A DNA stretch of 53,624 nucleotides from assembly GCA_024277655.1 (NCBI GenBank), contig JAJRUT010000122.1, positions 1 to 53,624 on the forward strand, written 5' to 3'. The DNA comes from Deltaproteobacteria bacterium. GTDB lineage: Bacteria; Desulfobacterota; Desulfobulbia; Desulfobulbales; SURF-16. How positions within the stretch are numbered: position 1 is the stretch's first letter; each line of letters opens with the position of its first letter. A model generated the notes under the pieces. It made no database searches and was not told the DNA's origin. It was given only the letters and a program-made list of their open reading frames with translations. Of this stretch, positions 26,784 through 34,575 are shown in pieces. Made by a program: the position numbers and the translations under genes.

Positions 26784-27620
26784 ATGGCATTGGTGAAGAA
26801 AGTAGGGCTGATTCTGAAAAAAGATTCACAGTCAGCCATTAAGATTGGTGCTGAACTGCATGACTGGCTTGTTGCCAAGCAGTACACCGTTGTTATCGAT
26901 AATATTGATGCAAGTCTTGATATGCTGGTTATTCTGGGGGGAGATGGCACCTTGCTTCGTATCGCCTCTCAGGCCAGTATGTTTGATATTCCGGTGGTTG
27001 GGATTAATCTTGGAACCTTGGGTTTTCTCACAGAGGTTGCGGTGAAGGATCGTTTGTCGGCCCTGGAAACCATTCTTGCTGGTAATATAACCCTCGAGCA
27101 GCGCATGATGTTTCAGGCTCGTTTGGTGGGGCCTTCAGGTCGGAGCGAATGGGTCAGCAGTCTGAATGATATTGTAATCTCAAAAGGAACCGTTGATCGT
27201 TTAGTGCGGTTATGTACCTGGGCCGATCAGCAATTTGTTGCCTCTTATAAGGCCGACGGTTTGATCATCTCCACTCCAACCGGTTCAACGGCGTATAATC
27301 TTTCCGCCGGGGGGCCTATTGTTCATCCGAGCATCGCCTCCATTCTCATGACTCCTATCTGTCCCTTTATGCTCGAATCCAGGCCTGTACTCCTGCCCGA
27401 TGATGTGGTGGTTACAGCCAGGCTCACCGGCAAGGCGCGGGATGTTAAAATCATTGTTGATGGGCAGCCGGTGTGGAATATGCGAGAGGAGGATTCACTG
27501 GAAGTAGTGGTGAGTGACAAAAAACTGCAGTTGATCTGCTCGCCGTGGGAGGGCTATTTTGATATTCTAAGAAATAAGCTTAACTGGGGCGGTAAGCCCG
27601 ATATGGAGATCACGGGTTAG
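26784..27620 (+). CDS. nadK: NAD kinase
   Basis: Phosphorylates NAD to NADP. Family motifs are VILGGDGTLLRIA near residue 50, VVGINLGTLGFLTEV near 70 and KADGLIISTPTGSTAYNLSAGGPIVHP near 158. The 278 aa length is standard. The 3' end overlaps the stop of the convergent gph gene by four bases. Confidence 0.96.
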   Translation: MALVKKVGLILKKDSQSAIKIGAELHDWLVAKQYTVVIDNIDASLDMLVILGGDGTLLRIASQASMFDIPVVGINLGTLGFLTEVAVKDRLSALETILAGNITLEQRMMFQARLVGPSGRSEWVSSLNDIVISKGTVDRLVRLCTWADQQFVASYKADGLIISTPTGSTAYNLSAGGPIVHPSIASILMTPICPFMLESRPVLLPDDVVVTARLTGKARDVKIIVDGQPVWNMREEDSLEVVVSDKKLQLICSPWEGYFDILRNKLNWGGKPDMEITG

Positions 27621-28276
27621 TCAATCTCCTGCCAAAAATCCATGGGGGAGTCGATGATGATGTGGGCATCATGGTCGATTAGCTCCTGTCTTGAACGAAA
27701 GCCCCAGGTTACTCCGACACTGATCATCCCGGCATTCCCCGCTGTCTGCATATCCACCTTTGAATCACCGATAAACATTATTTCGCTAGGCGCAAGGCTG
27801 AGTTTTTGGGCAAGGTATAAGGCCCTGCCAGGGTCTGGTTTCTTGGCAAAATCTGACACTGCTCCAAAGGTGTATTGGAAGTGGAAATCTCCAAGAAAAT
27901 AAGCCACCATTTTTTGAACGGTGGTCTCATTTTTGTTGGAGAGGACGTTTATGGCAATGTCCTTGGCCTGTAAACTGTGGAGTAACTCTTTTATCCCAGG
28001 ATAGACCGTTGTTTTGTTGTGCCAGCTGTGGTCATAATGGTCGCTAATCAGGCTAACACATCTGGTGATATTCCCAGGCGTGCGTGCGTTCTCAGGTAGA
28101 ATACGTCTGGCAAGGGTGGTGATCCCGTTGCCCACAAAATAAAAATAGGCATCTGTTGGGTGAGTTGGCTGGCCTAGTTCCGATAAGGCATGGTTGCAAC
28201 TCGCGGCAAGATCAGCAATTGTATTGAGCATGGTGCCGTCGAGATCAAAGATGATGCTTTTGGGGAGGGGATACAT
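27617..28276 (-). CDS. gph: HAD phosphatase, phosphoglycolate phosphatase-like
   Basis: Haloacid dehalogenase family phosphatase of 219 aa. Motif I is IIFDLDGTMLNT near residue 8, with Asp nucleophile and acid/base. A helical cap occupies about 20-85. Motif II is NVLSNKNETTV near 112, then the motif III lysine in FAKKPDPGRAL near 143, and motif IV IMFIGDSKVDMQTAGNAGM near 165. Closest to Gph, which clears 2-phosphoglycolate, but HAD specificity cannot be read by eye. Confidence 0.85.
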   Translation of the reverse strand: MYPLPKSIIFDLDGTMLNTIADLAASCNHALSELGQPTHPTDAYFYFVGNGITTLARRILPENARTPGNITRCVSLISDHYDHSWHNKTTVYPGIKELLHSLQAKDIAINVLSNKNETTVQKMVAYFLGDFHFQYTFGAVSDFAKKPDPGRALYLAQKLSLAPSEIMFIGDSKVDMQTAGNAGMISVGVTWGFRSRQELIDHDAHIIIDSPMDFWQEID

Positions 28277-28286
28277 TTATGGCTGA

Positions 28287-28790
28287 TTACTCTTTTTTTG
28301 TGTCGGCCGTGGGCTTTGTCTCAGGCACTGTCTGTGCTGGGGTTATCTCCGTAGCTTTTTGGGCAGAGATCTGTTGAAAAGCGGTTTCGATAATCCGCCG
28401 GCCAACCCCGAGTCTGGCTCGTAATTCTGAGGGTTTACAGGGTTTGACCAGGTAATCGTCGGCGCCACCGTCAAGGGCCAGGATTTGTTCTTCCTTTGAT
28501 TTGCGGCTACTGAACATAATGGCATAGACGTATGGGGCATTGGTGCGTACCCGCAAGCGTTGCAGAACCTGCATACCACTTAGACCAGGGAGGTTCCAGT
28601 CGACAATGGCAAGGCGGATGTCAAGGTTGTTTTTAATTACCTTCCAGGCCTCATCACCATTATCGGCCTGGGTGACCTCATAGCCCCATTTTTCAAGAAA
28701 ACTGACAAGCCCTTTGCGAACCACAGGGTTATCTTCGGCAATGAGTATTTTATTTGCCTGAAAATTTTGGCTGGCGGAATCGTTCGTCAT
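28287..28790 (-). CDS. Stand-alone response regulator receiver protein
   Basis: CheY-like receiver domain of 167 aa with no output domain. Visible are KILIAEDNPVVRKG near residue 14, the phosphoacceptor Asp in LAIVDWNLPGLSG near 60, a Ser/Ser pair in IMFSSRKSKEEQ near 90 and the Lys in DDYLVKPCKPSELRARLG near 112. A Pro/Thr-rich tail of about 30 residues follows. It is read in the same direction as gph, 10 bp upstream. The partner kinase is not adjacent; the Hpt protein at 34147-34491 is a possible but unproven partner. Confidence 0.88.
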   Translation of the reverse strand: MTNDSASQNFQANKILIAEDNPVVRKGLVSFLEKWGYEVTQADNGDEAWKVIKNNLDIRLAIVDWNLPGLSGMQVLQRLRVRTNAPYVYAIMFSSRKSKEEQILALDGGADDYLVKPCKPSELRARLGVGRRIIETAFQQISAQKATEITPAQTVPETKPTADTKKE

Positions 28791-28873
28791 GCTTGTTCCT
28801 TGGAGTGATTTAAGGGGGAGGGAAGGCCCTTTTCTTTAGTCTGTTAGGGTTTGGTTAGGAAACTATTTTATCC

Positions 28874-28902
28874 TTGACCAAGTATTATATAAACACTATG
28901 TT
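28874..28902 (+). promoter_or_regulatory. Candidate sigma-70 promoter of ppaC
   Basis: TTGACC at 28874-28879 and TATGTT at 28897-28902 are separated by 17 bp. The predicted leader is about 140 nt. Confidence 0.45.
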
Positions 28903-29046
28903 TAAGGCCATTTTCAAGGAACTTGGCTTTCATTTATATCTGAAAACAAAGTTCAAATGTCAGACCTGTTTAGCACCTGAATTTATTTTAGCCAAACTGG
29001 CAAATGTTGTATATCTTTATTTCAATTTTCTTGGAGGAATACGTTA

Positions 29047-29976
29047 ATGACTATTCAAGTATGTGGACACAGTAACCCCGATACCGATTCCGTAGCATCA
29101 GCACTTGCTTTTGCTGCTCTTTCCAATGCTATGGGCAACGATGCTGTTGCTGTTATGCAAACTACCCTCGATAAGCTCAACCCAGAGTCGACTGTGGTGC
29201 TTGAGAAGTTCGGTTTTACTGCTCCGGCAGAACTTACCGATGCTGCTGGCAAGGAAATTGCCCTTGTTGATCACTCTGATGTTGCCCAGGGACCTGTAAA
29301 TATCAACGATGCCAATGTTGTCGCCATCGTTGATCACCACAAACTTGGTGACATCACCACAAACGAGCCAATCCTGATTAACTGTCAGCCTGTTGGTTGT
29401 ACCTGTACCGTTCTGAACGAAATGTTCAAATTAAACGACGTTACTGTACCCAAGGATATCGCCGGAGTCATGCTCTCTGCCATCCTTTCCGATACCGTAA
29501 ACTTCAAGTCCCCCACCTGTACTGACAAAGACAAGGCTGCTGTTGCGGATCTTAAGGTTGTGGCTGGTGTTGATGATACCGATGCACTCTTTATGGATAT
29601 GCTTAAAGCCAAGTCTGCTGTTGCTGGTGTTCCTGCTCAGGATCTCCTCTTCCGCGACTACAAGGACTTTGATATGAATGGCAAAAAAGTAGGTGTTGGT
29701 CAGCTTGAGCTTGCCACCCTTGATCAGGTTGCTGATATTCGTGATGCTCTCCTCAAAGCCATGCAAGATACCAAAGCCGATGGTCGTCACACCGTACTTC
29801 TTATGCTCACTGACGTTGTTAAGGAAGGAACTGATCTGATGGTTGTTTCTGATGCTCCTGCTGAAATCGAAGCGGCCTTCGGTGGCAAGATTGACGGTGT
29901 TTCTTTTTGGATTGATGGCATGATGAGCCGCAAGAAGCAAACCGTGCCAAATCTGCAAAAGCAATTTGGTTGCTAA
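29047..29976 (+). CDS. ppaC: Manganese-dependent inorganic pyrophosphatase
   Basis: Family II soluble pyrophosphatase of the DHH superfamily, hydrolysing PPi to phosphate. Motifs are VCGHSNPDTDSVASALAFA at residue 6, EIALVDHSD near 71 and AIVDHHKLGDI near 96, which carry the metal ligands. The C-terminal DHHA2-like domain ends with DGMMSRKKQTVPNL. Length of 309 aa fits the short type without CBS domains. In sulfate reducers this enzyme drives sulfate activation, which releases PPi. GGAGG upstream supports ATG 29047. Codon use is strongly biased, suggesting high expression. Confidence 0.97.
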   Translation: MTIQVCGHSNPDTDSVASALAFAALSNAMGNDAVAVMQTTLDKLNPESTVVLEKFGFTAPAELTDAAGKEIALVDHSDVAQGPVNINDANVVAIVDHHKLGDITTNEPILINCQPVGCTCTVLNEMFKLNDVTVPKDIAGVMLSAILSDTVNFKSPTCTDKDKAAVADLKVVAGVDDTDALFMDMLKAKSAVAGVPAQDLLFRDYKDFDMNGKKVGVGQLELATLDQVADIRDALLKAMQDTKADGRHTVLLMLTDVVKEGTDLMVVSDAPAEIEAAFGGKIDGVSFWIDGMMSRKKQTVPNLQKQFGC

Positions 29977-30019
29977 GCTGTTTTTAGCATAGATCGTTCA
30001 CTCTGAACTGTTGACTGAA

Positions 30020-30055
30020 AGGAAGATTGGCCCCATGGCCGATCTTCCTTTTTTT
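30020..30055 (+). terminator. Rho-independent terminator of ppaC
   Basis: AGGAAGATTGGCC pairs with GGCCGATCTTCCT (one G-T pair), followed by a run of seven Ts. Confidence 0.9.
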
Positions 30056-30124
30056 GTTTGAGCGCCGATTTACAGCGGATTAATCTTGACTGGGCTCCTT
30101 ATAATCTCCCAACATTTTCTCAAT

Positions 30125-31645
30125 TCAATGAACAAGATTCACATCACGCCCATAGTTGAAATTATTGGAATGATCTGTCGTGTGGCATGTTAGACAGGTG
30201 GACTCTGTAACATCCCGTTGTAAGTGCATGGTTTTGGGGTTTTTGATATGCTGTTGTCCTGGGCCATGGCAAATCTCACAGCCGACTTCAAGCAGTCTTT
30301 TGGGGACTGTTGTCTTGAGATAAGCCAATTGCTCCGGAAGTCCTGTAACATGGCAGAAAATACAGTTGGGGTTATTGTTGTCAGATGTTTGCACCAGGGT
30401 CGCATAGGCCTTACTATGAGGCGTTTTCTTATACTCTGTATAGATGGACGCATGGCATGGTTTACATGAGGCAGACCCCATATAGACATCAAAGCGTTTA
30501 TGGACACCGGTTTTACGCCTTAGCTTGTTGTTTTTTTCACGGCTTAATTTGAGGATTTGGGTGGTTTGTGGTTCATCGGGAATTGTGGGCTTTAGGGGCA
30601 GTAACAGGGACTGGTAGGTGGAGGCCGTTTTGGTCTTGACCTCGTTCTTTTGCTGGTCGCTTAGTTTTGTCTGTAACAGGTGTAATTGCTGCATTTTGGC
30701 GTTGTATCTCGTCAGGGCATCCGGGTTGTCCTGGTAGGCTTTTTCCGGGCCGCCTCTTTTGCTGATTTTGTTTTTAAACCATAGCAATCGGTCTATTTCA
30801 TTTTGCATTGTTTTCTGCAGGCGATTGTCGCTTTGCCATAGTTTTGATTCCTGCCAATCTATCTTTAAGCCCCCGATATATTTACCCTCTTTGGGTATGT
30901 GACTGATCAGGGTGTTGTGGGCCAGTTTGATCTGGGAATTGTTGAGGGTTTGCCCGGCTTCAAGGATAATATGTATCTGGGGGTAGGTTTTGGCAATACG
31001 CAGGTTCTCCTGGGGAGTCAGGTTTGACAGGAGAATAATCAGGTCGGTGTCTGCAAGCGTGTTCAGTGAATTTTTCAGGGGTTGTTGCCAGTCGCTGATG
31101 ACATAGGTTTCACCTTTGGCTGTTTTCTTTTGGGCTGTGAGACCGATGATACCAATGTTCAGGTTGTTCTTTTTGAGTATAACATAGGGGGTGAAGAGGG
31201 GAGTATTGGTCTTGCTGTCAAGTATGGTTGCACTGAGAAAGGGAAATGTAGCCTCCTGTTCAAGCTGTTTTAGAAAGTCTGCGCCAAGTTGCAGGTCATG
31301 GGTGGTGATGTTGATGGCGTCATAATGCATCACGTTATAACATGCAACAATGGCCTTGCTACTGGTAAGGGCCACGGCTGATTTTTCCTTGTTGACCGGT
31401 TTCAAAAATACGGAGCCACTATCCAAAAATATATTTGCCTTTGATTGTTTGCAGGCTTCATTAAAAAAACTGGCTCGTTTAGGCAGACCGCCTAATTGAT
31501 TGCTTTTTCAGCCACAGGGTTCGACTTTCCCGTGCATGTCGTTGGAATAGTAGATGTTTAGTTCTGTTGCCAGCACATTTCCCCCCCCGAAAAATACGGA
31601 GAAAATAAATAGGATAAGGGTGAGGCCTGTCTTGTAAATAGTCAT
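30125..31645 (-). CDS. Candidate selenoprotein: UshA-like tetraheme cytochrome with PCG-U motif
   Basis: Reading from ATG 31645, the frame has one TGA (31510-31508) and then runs open to 30125, giving 506 aa. Residues 1-26 are a signal peptide. Residues 27 to about 300 are a UshA/5'-nucleotidase-like metallophosphatase domain starting YYSNDMHGKVEPCG-U-KSNQLGGLPKRA; homologues have Cys at the UGA position (PCGC). Four CxxCH heme sites follow at about 394, 428, 456 and 484, so the protein is a periplasmic or surface c-type cytochrome. The start overlaps the rarA stop (ATGA), which supports it. A SECIS-like hairpin follows the UGA. Catalytic phosphatase residues look degenerate. Function unknown; a redox role is inferred. 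Confidence 0.87.
31479..31495 (-). promoter_or_regulatory. Candidate bacterial SECIS hairpin for the PCG-U protein
   Basis: On the minus strand TTAGGC pairs perfectly with GCCTAA around the loop GGTCT. The loop starts 18 nt after the UGA and begins with GG followed by T, as in the E. coli fdhF SECIS. Confidence 0.75.
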
Positions 31646-32958
31646 TTTTTTCTCTTTGAAAGGAGGTGACGCCATTTTTCTAACCTGTCTTTAACCACGG
31701 CTTCGTGGCCCCGGTTTGTTGGGGTGTAGTAGATTGTTCCCTTTAGTTTGTCTGGTAGGTGTTCCTGGTCCACCAGGGCAAGCGGGGCGTCATGGGTATA
31801 CTGGTAGCCCTTGCCGTAGCCAAGTTCTTTGGTGAGCTTGGTGGGAGAGTTGCGTAAATGGTGGGGCACAGGTAGGCTTCCTGTTTGTTTAATATCGTGC
31901 CTGACTTTTTTAAAGGCCTCGTACACGGCATTACTCTTGGGGGCAGTGGCAAGGTATATCACTGCTTGACTTAGGGCCAATTCTCCTTCCGGACTGCCGA
32001 GCATTTGATAACTGTCCCTGGCGGCAAGGGCTATTTGCAGTGCCTATGGGTCGCTGTTGCCAATATCTTCTGAGGCAAAACGAATCATGCGCCGTGCCAC
32101 GTAAAGTGGATCTTCTCCGGCCATGAGCATCCTGTTTAGCCAGTAGAGAGCTCCATCAGGATCACTATCGCGCAGACTCTTATGCAGGGCAGAAGTCTGA
32201 TTGTAATGCTCTTCTCCATCTTTATCGTATTGCAGGGAGTTACGTGAGAAAGCCTCTTGCAACAGGTCAATAGTGACGGCGCGACTACCATCATCCTGTT
32301 CCCTGGCCAGGGAGCCGGCGATTTCAAAAGAATTAAGGAGACGTCTGGCATCACCATCAGCAAGACTTATCAGAAGATCAAGGCATTCGGAACAAAATTT
32401 GATCCCGGCCCGGTTGAAGCCAAACTCCGGATGATTGATAGCCCGCTTGGCAATTTCCTGGCATTCACTGGTGCTGAGTGATTGTAGGGTTAGGACGCGA
32501 CAGCGTGAGAGCAGGGGGGCTATGACCTGAAAAGAGGGGTTTTCTGTGGTTGCGCCCACAAGGGTAATCAGGCCACTTTCAACATGGGGTAAAAAGGCGT
32601 CCTGCTGGCTTTTGTTAAAACGGTGGATCTCATCAACAAATAGCAGAGTTGGGGTGCCTGCTCTGTGTAGTTGCCGAGCCTTGTCGATAATGGCCCTAAT
32701 ATCTTTTACTCCGGCAAGGACTGCCGATAAGAACATAAATTCATATTTTGACTGTTTTGCCAGAAGTCGGGCAATCGTTGTCTTGCCGGTGCCTGGTGGC
32801 CCCCATAGAATAAGAGAGGGGATGGCGCTTGCGGCCAGCAAGGTTGACAGGAATTTCCCTTCACCTACGAGGTGAGTCTGACCAATAACCTCATCGATAT
32901 GGTGGGGGCGTAACTTTTCAGCCAGGGGGCGAGGGTCATGGAAGAGTGAGGGGCGCAT
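31642..32958 (-). CDS. rarA: Replication-associated recombination protein RarA, with in-frame amber codon
   Basis: AAA+ ATPase of the RarA/MgsA/WRNIP1 family acting at stalled forks. Walker A GPPGTGKTTIARLLA lies near residue 54 and Walker B TLLFVDEIHRFNKSQQD near 102. The C-terminal part has LGSPEGELALSQAVIYLA and YKYTHD-like YQYTHDAPLA segments. A TAG at 32046-32044 interrupts the frame after EDIGNSDP (codon 305). The frame continues without shift through ALQIALAARDSYQ into the C-terminal domain, for 438 codons in total, the family length. Relatives usually have Gln or Arg there, and CAG to TAG is one change. As read, it encodes a truncated 304 aa protein, so it may be a recent pseudogene or a base error. 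Confidence 0.85.
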
Positions 32959-32963
32959 GGGGA

Positions 32964-33758
32964 TCAGTGTCCGCTTCCATCTATGATTAGCTCGGCCAGC
33001 CGTTCCGAGGAAAAAACTAGGGATTCAATGTCAAGATAGTCCATCACATTTGCTGGGTAGAGCACCTTGACCTTGGCTGCAAAGCCGTCATCTTGGTCCT
33101 CGTCCCAAAAGAGGATCTGTTGGGGGATCTGCGGAAGTACGGGGACAAGCGCCACTATGTCGGCACTGCCCTCTGTTGTGACCGTTCCATCAACAATCTT
33201 ACAAAACTTGCTAATATCGTCCTTTGTTTTGGCGGTGAAAAATGTGGCGAGTTTTTCTTCGCAATAGGTGGCGAGTGTTCTGATCTTGGAAATGGCGTTT
33301 GGCACACTCTCAAGGCCAATCCAGTCGGTGGCAGGTGTTTTCCCTCCACCAAAATGAATGTAATTGTAGATCAGGATCTGGTCTCTTGGGTCTTCCGGCT
33401 CTTTGTCGTTAATAAGGAGTGTTGATTTTGAGACCATCACCTGTTGGCCCAGGTAACTGAAATGCAGACAGTCATTTGCGCAGGTAGCCTGTAAGGGGAT
33501 TGTTAGACTTGAAAAGTCAAGCGGCCGAATTTTATCTTTGAGATAGCGAATGAGCTTTAAATCATGTTCGTTACCAAGTTGTTTAAGGTCGGTGCCGGAA
33601 TCTGGAGAAAATTTAAAGTCTGTGAGGTCGATATAGGGGCATTTATGAGGGTCTTCACCGCTCTTTGCCACATTGGCGGCAAAGGCCAAGCAGGCTGGGT
33701 ATCCACATTTGCCACAGTTTGTTTTGGGTACTCGTTTTAAGATGTCGTGGGGATTCAT
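32964..33758 (-). CDS. DUF3786 protein with N-terminal 4Fe-4S motif
   Basis: About 264 aa. The N-terminus (MNPHDILKRVPKTNCGKCGYPACLAFAANVAKSGEDPHKCPY) has the CxxCxxxxC...C spacing of the four-cysteine Fe-S domain found in CdhD/AcsE and RnfB-type proteins. The rest fits DUF3786, a family of anaerobes without a proven reaction. ATG 33758 is preferred over the upstream in-frame start at 33842, because it lies just after the DUF493 gene stop and gives the Fe-S motif its usual N-terminal place. rarA starts 6 bp downstream, so the genes form one operon. Confidence 0.78.
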   Translation of the reverse strand: MNPHDILKRVPKTNCGKCGYPACLAFAANVAKSGEDPHKCPYIDLTDFKFSPDSGTDLKQLGNEHDLKLIRYLKDKIRPLDFSSLTIPLQATCANDCLHFSYLGQQVMVSKSTLLINDKEPEDPRDQILIYNYIHFGGGKTPATDWIGLESVPNAISKIRTLATYCEEKLATFFTAKTKDDISKFCKIVDGTVTTEGSADIVALVPVLPQIPQQILFWDEDQDDGFAAKVKVLYPANVMDYLDIESLVFSSERLAELIIDGSGH

Positions 33759-33762
33759 TGCT

Positions 33763-34020
33763 TTAGATGACAAACTTAATGGCAATATGTTCACGAAGTT
33801 GCATAAAAAAACTGTCCCGATGCTCTTCCGAGTGAACTTCAAGTTCGAGGCTTAGTGATATGTATTTACCGGAGCTTGAGGTCTTGGAGTGAACAATGGT
33901 GTGTTGGTGGTCGGCTATGATTTCGTGGACGGCCTGTTTGACATCATCCGGGTTCATGCCGATCAACTTGTATTGCCAGGCGCAGGGATAGGTAATTTTA
34001 GGTGGTTCTGAATCGGTCAT
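33763..34020 (-). CDS. DUF493 family protein (YbeD-like)
   Basis: Small 85 aa ACT-like protein. It begins TYPCAWQYKLIGMNPDDVKQAVHEII and ends with a HRDSFFMQLREHIAIKFVI segment, the alpha-beta pattern of the YbeD/DUF493 family. In enterobacteria ybeD lies by lipoate genes, but none are here. The role is unknown. It is the first gene of the minus-strand run into DUF3786, rarA and the cytochrome; the gap to DUF3786 is 4 bp. Confidence 0.8.
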   Translation of the reverse strand: MTDSEPPKITYPCAWQYKLIGMNPDDVKQAVHEIIADHQHTIVHSKTSSSGKYISLSLELEVHSEEHRDSFFMQLREHIAIKFVI

Positions 34021-34146
34021 AATGATCTTCTTGTAAATGGTGGTATGGCTTTATTTCAATGCTACTGCAGCACCAAGATGACAATATAACGATCATTGGC
34101 AGATGTTTCCACCTGTTTTTGTAGACTGCTGGCGGGGAATGAAATT

Positions 34147-34491
34147 TTAGGACGGCAAGTCCAGTGAGATGGTGCGTATCTCTTCAAGGCAACGGTTAAG
34201 GTTCTTAAAGCCATCCGGAATCTGGTCAAATTGCTCATCTTTTACGAGTGCACCCAAAGTGGTAACAGCATCGTTGAGTTTCTCGGCCCTGATACTGCCG
34301 GCAGCGCCGCGTATACGGTGGCAGAGTTCTCGGATTTTTTCATGGTTGTTTGCTTTAGCACAGGCCGAAGCCTCCGCCTGCCACTCCGGTATTCTTGCAA
34401 TAAGGGTGTCTGTAACAATTTTGACCTTGGTCATGTCGCCAAAAAACATTTCCGAGAGCCCCTTGATGTCAATGATATGCATAATGTTCAC
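34147..34491 (-). CDS. Histidine phosphotransfer (Hpt) domain protein
   Basis: Single-domain Hpt protein of about 111-114 aa. The phosphorylatable His is in ELCHRIRGAAGSIRAEKL near residue 60, where the usual HxLKG is HRIRG. It would relay phosphate between a hybrid kinase and a response regulator. Two starts are possible, GTG 34491 or ATG 34482, and the choice does not affect the domain. No kinase is adjacent. Confidence 0.82.
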   Translation of the reverse strand: MNIMHIIDIKGLSEMFFGDMTKVKIVTDTLIARIPEWQAEASACAKANNHEKIRELCHRIRGAAGSIRAEKLNDAVTTLGALVKDEQFDQIPDGFKNLNRCLEEIRTISLDLPS

Positions 34492-34575
34492 TTGTGGATT
34501 AAAAAGTTCTTTATTAGTAGTATCAGGCTACACGAATAGCAACATTCTAGGCAACTCATTTTACAGGAAAGACTA

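Noticed and set aside
29431..29964. Long minus-strand reading frame inside ppaC
   Set aside because: It mirrors strongly codon-biased ppaC and shows no family features.
31572..31579. Homopolymer run in the cytochrome signal peptide as a frameshift error
   Set aside because: The frame through the run gives a good signal peptide and the ATG overlaps the rarA stop, so the run length looks right.
32044..32046. Pyrrolysine at the rarA amber codon
   Set aside because: RarA has no known need for Pyl, TAG serves as a normal stop in neighbouring genes, and no pyl gene is in the window.
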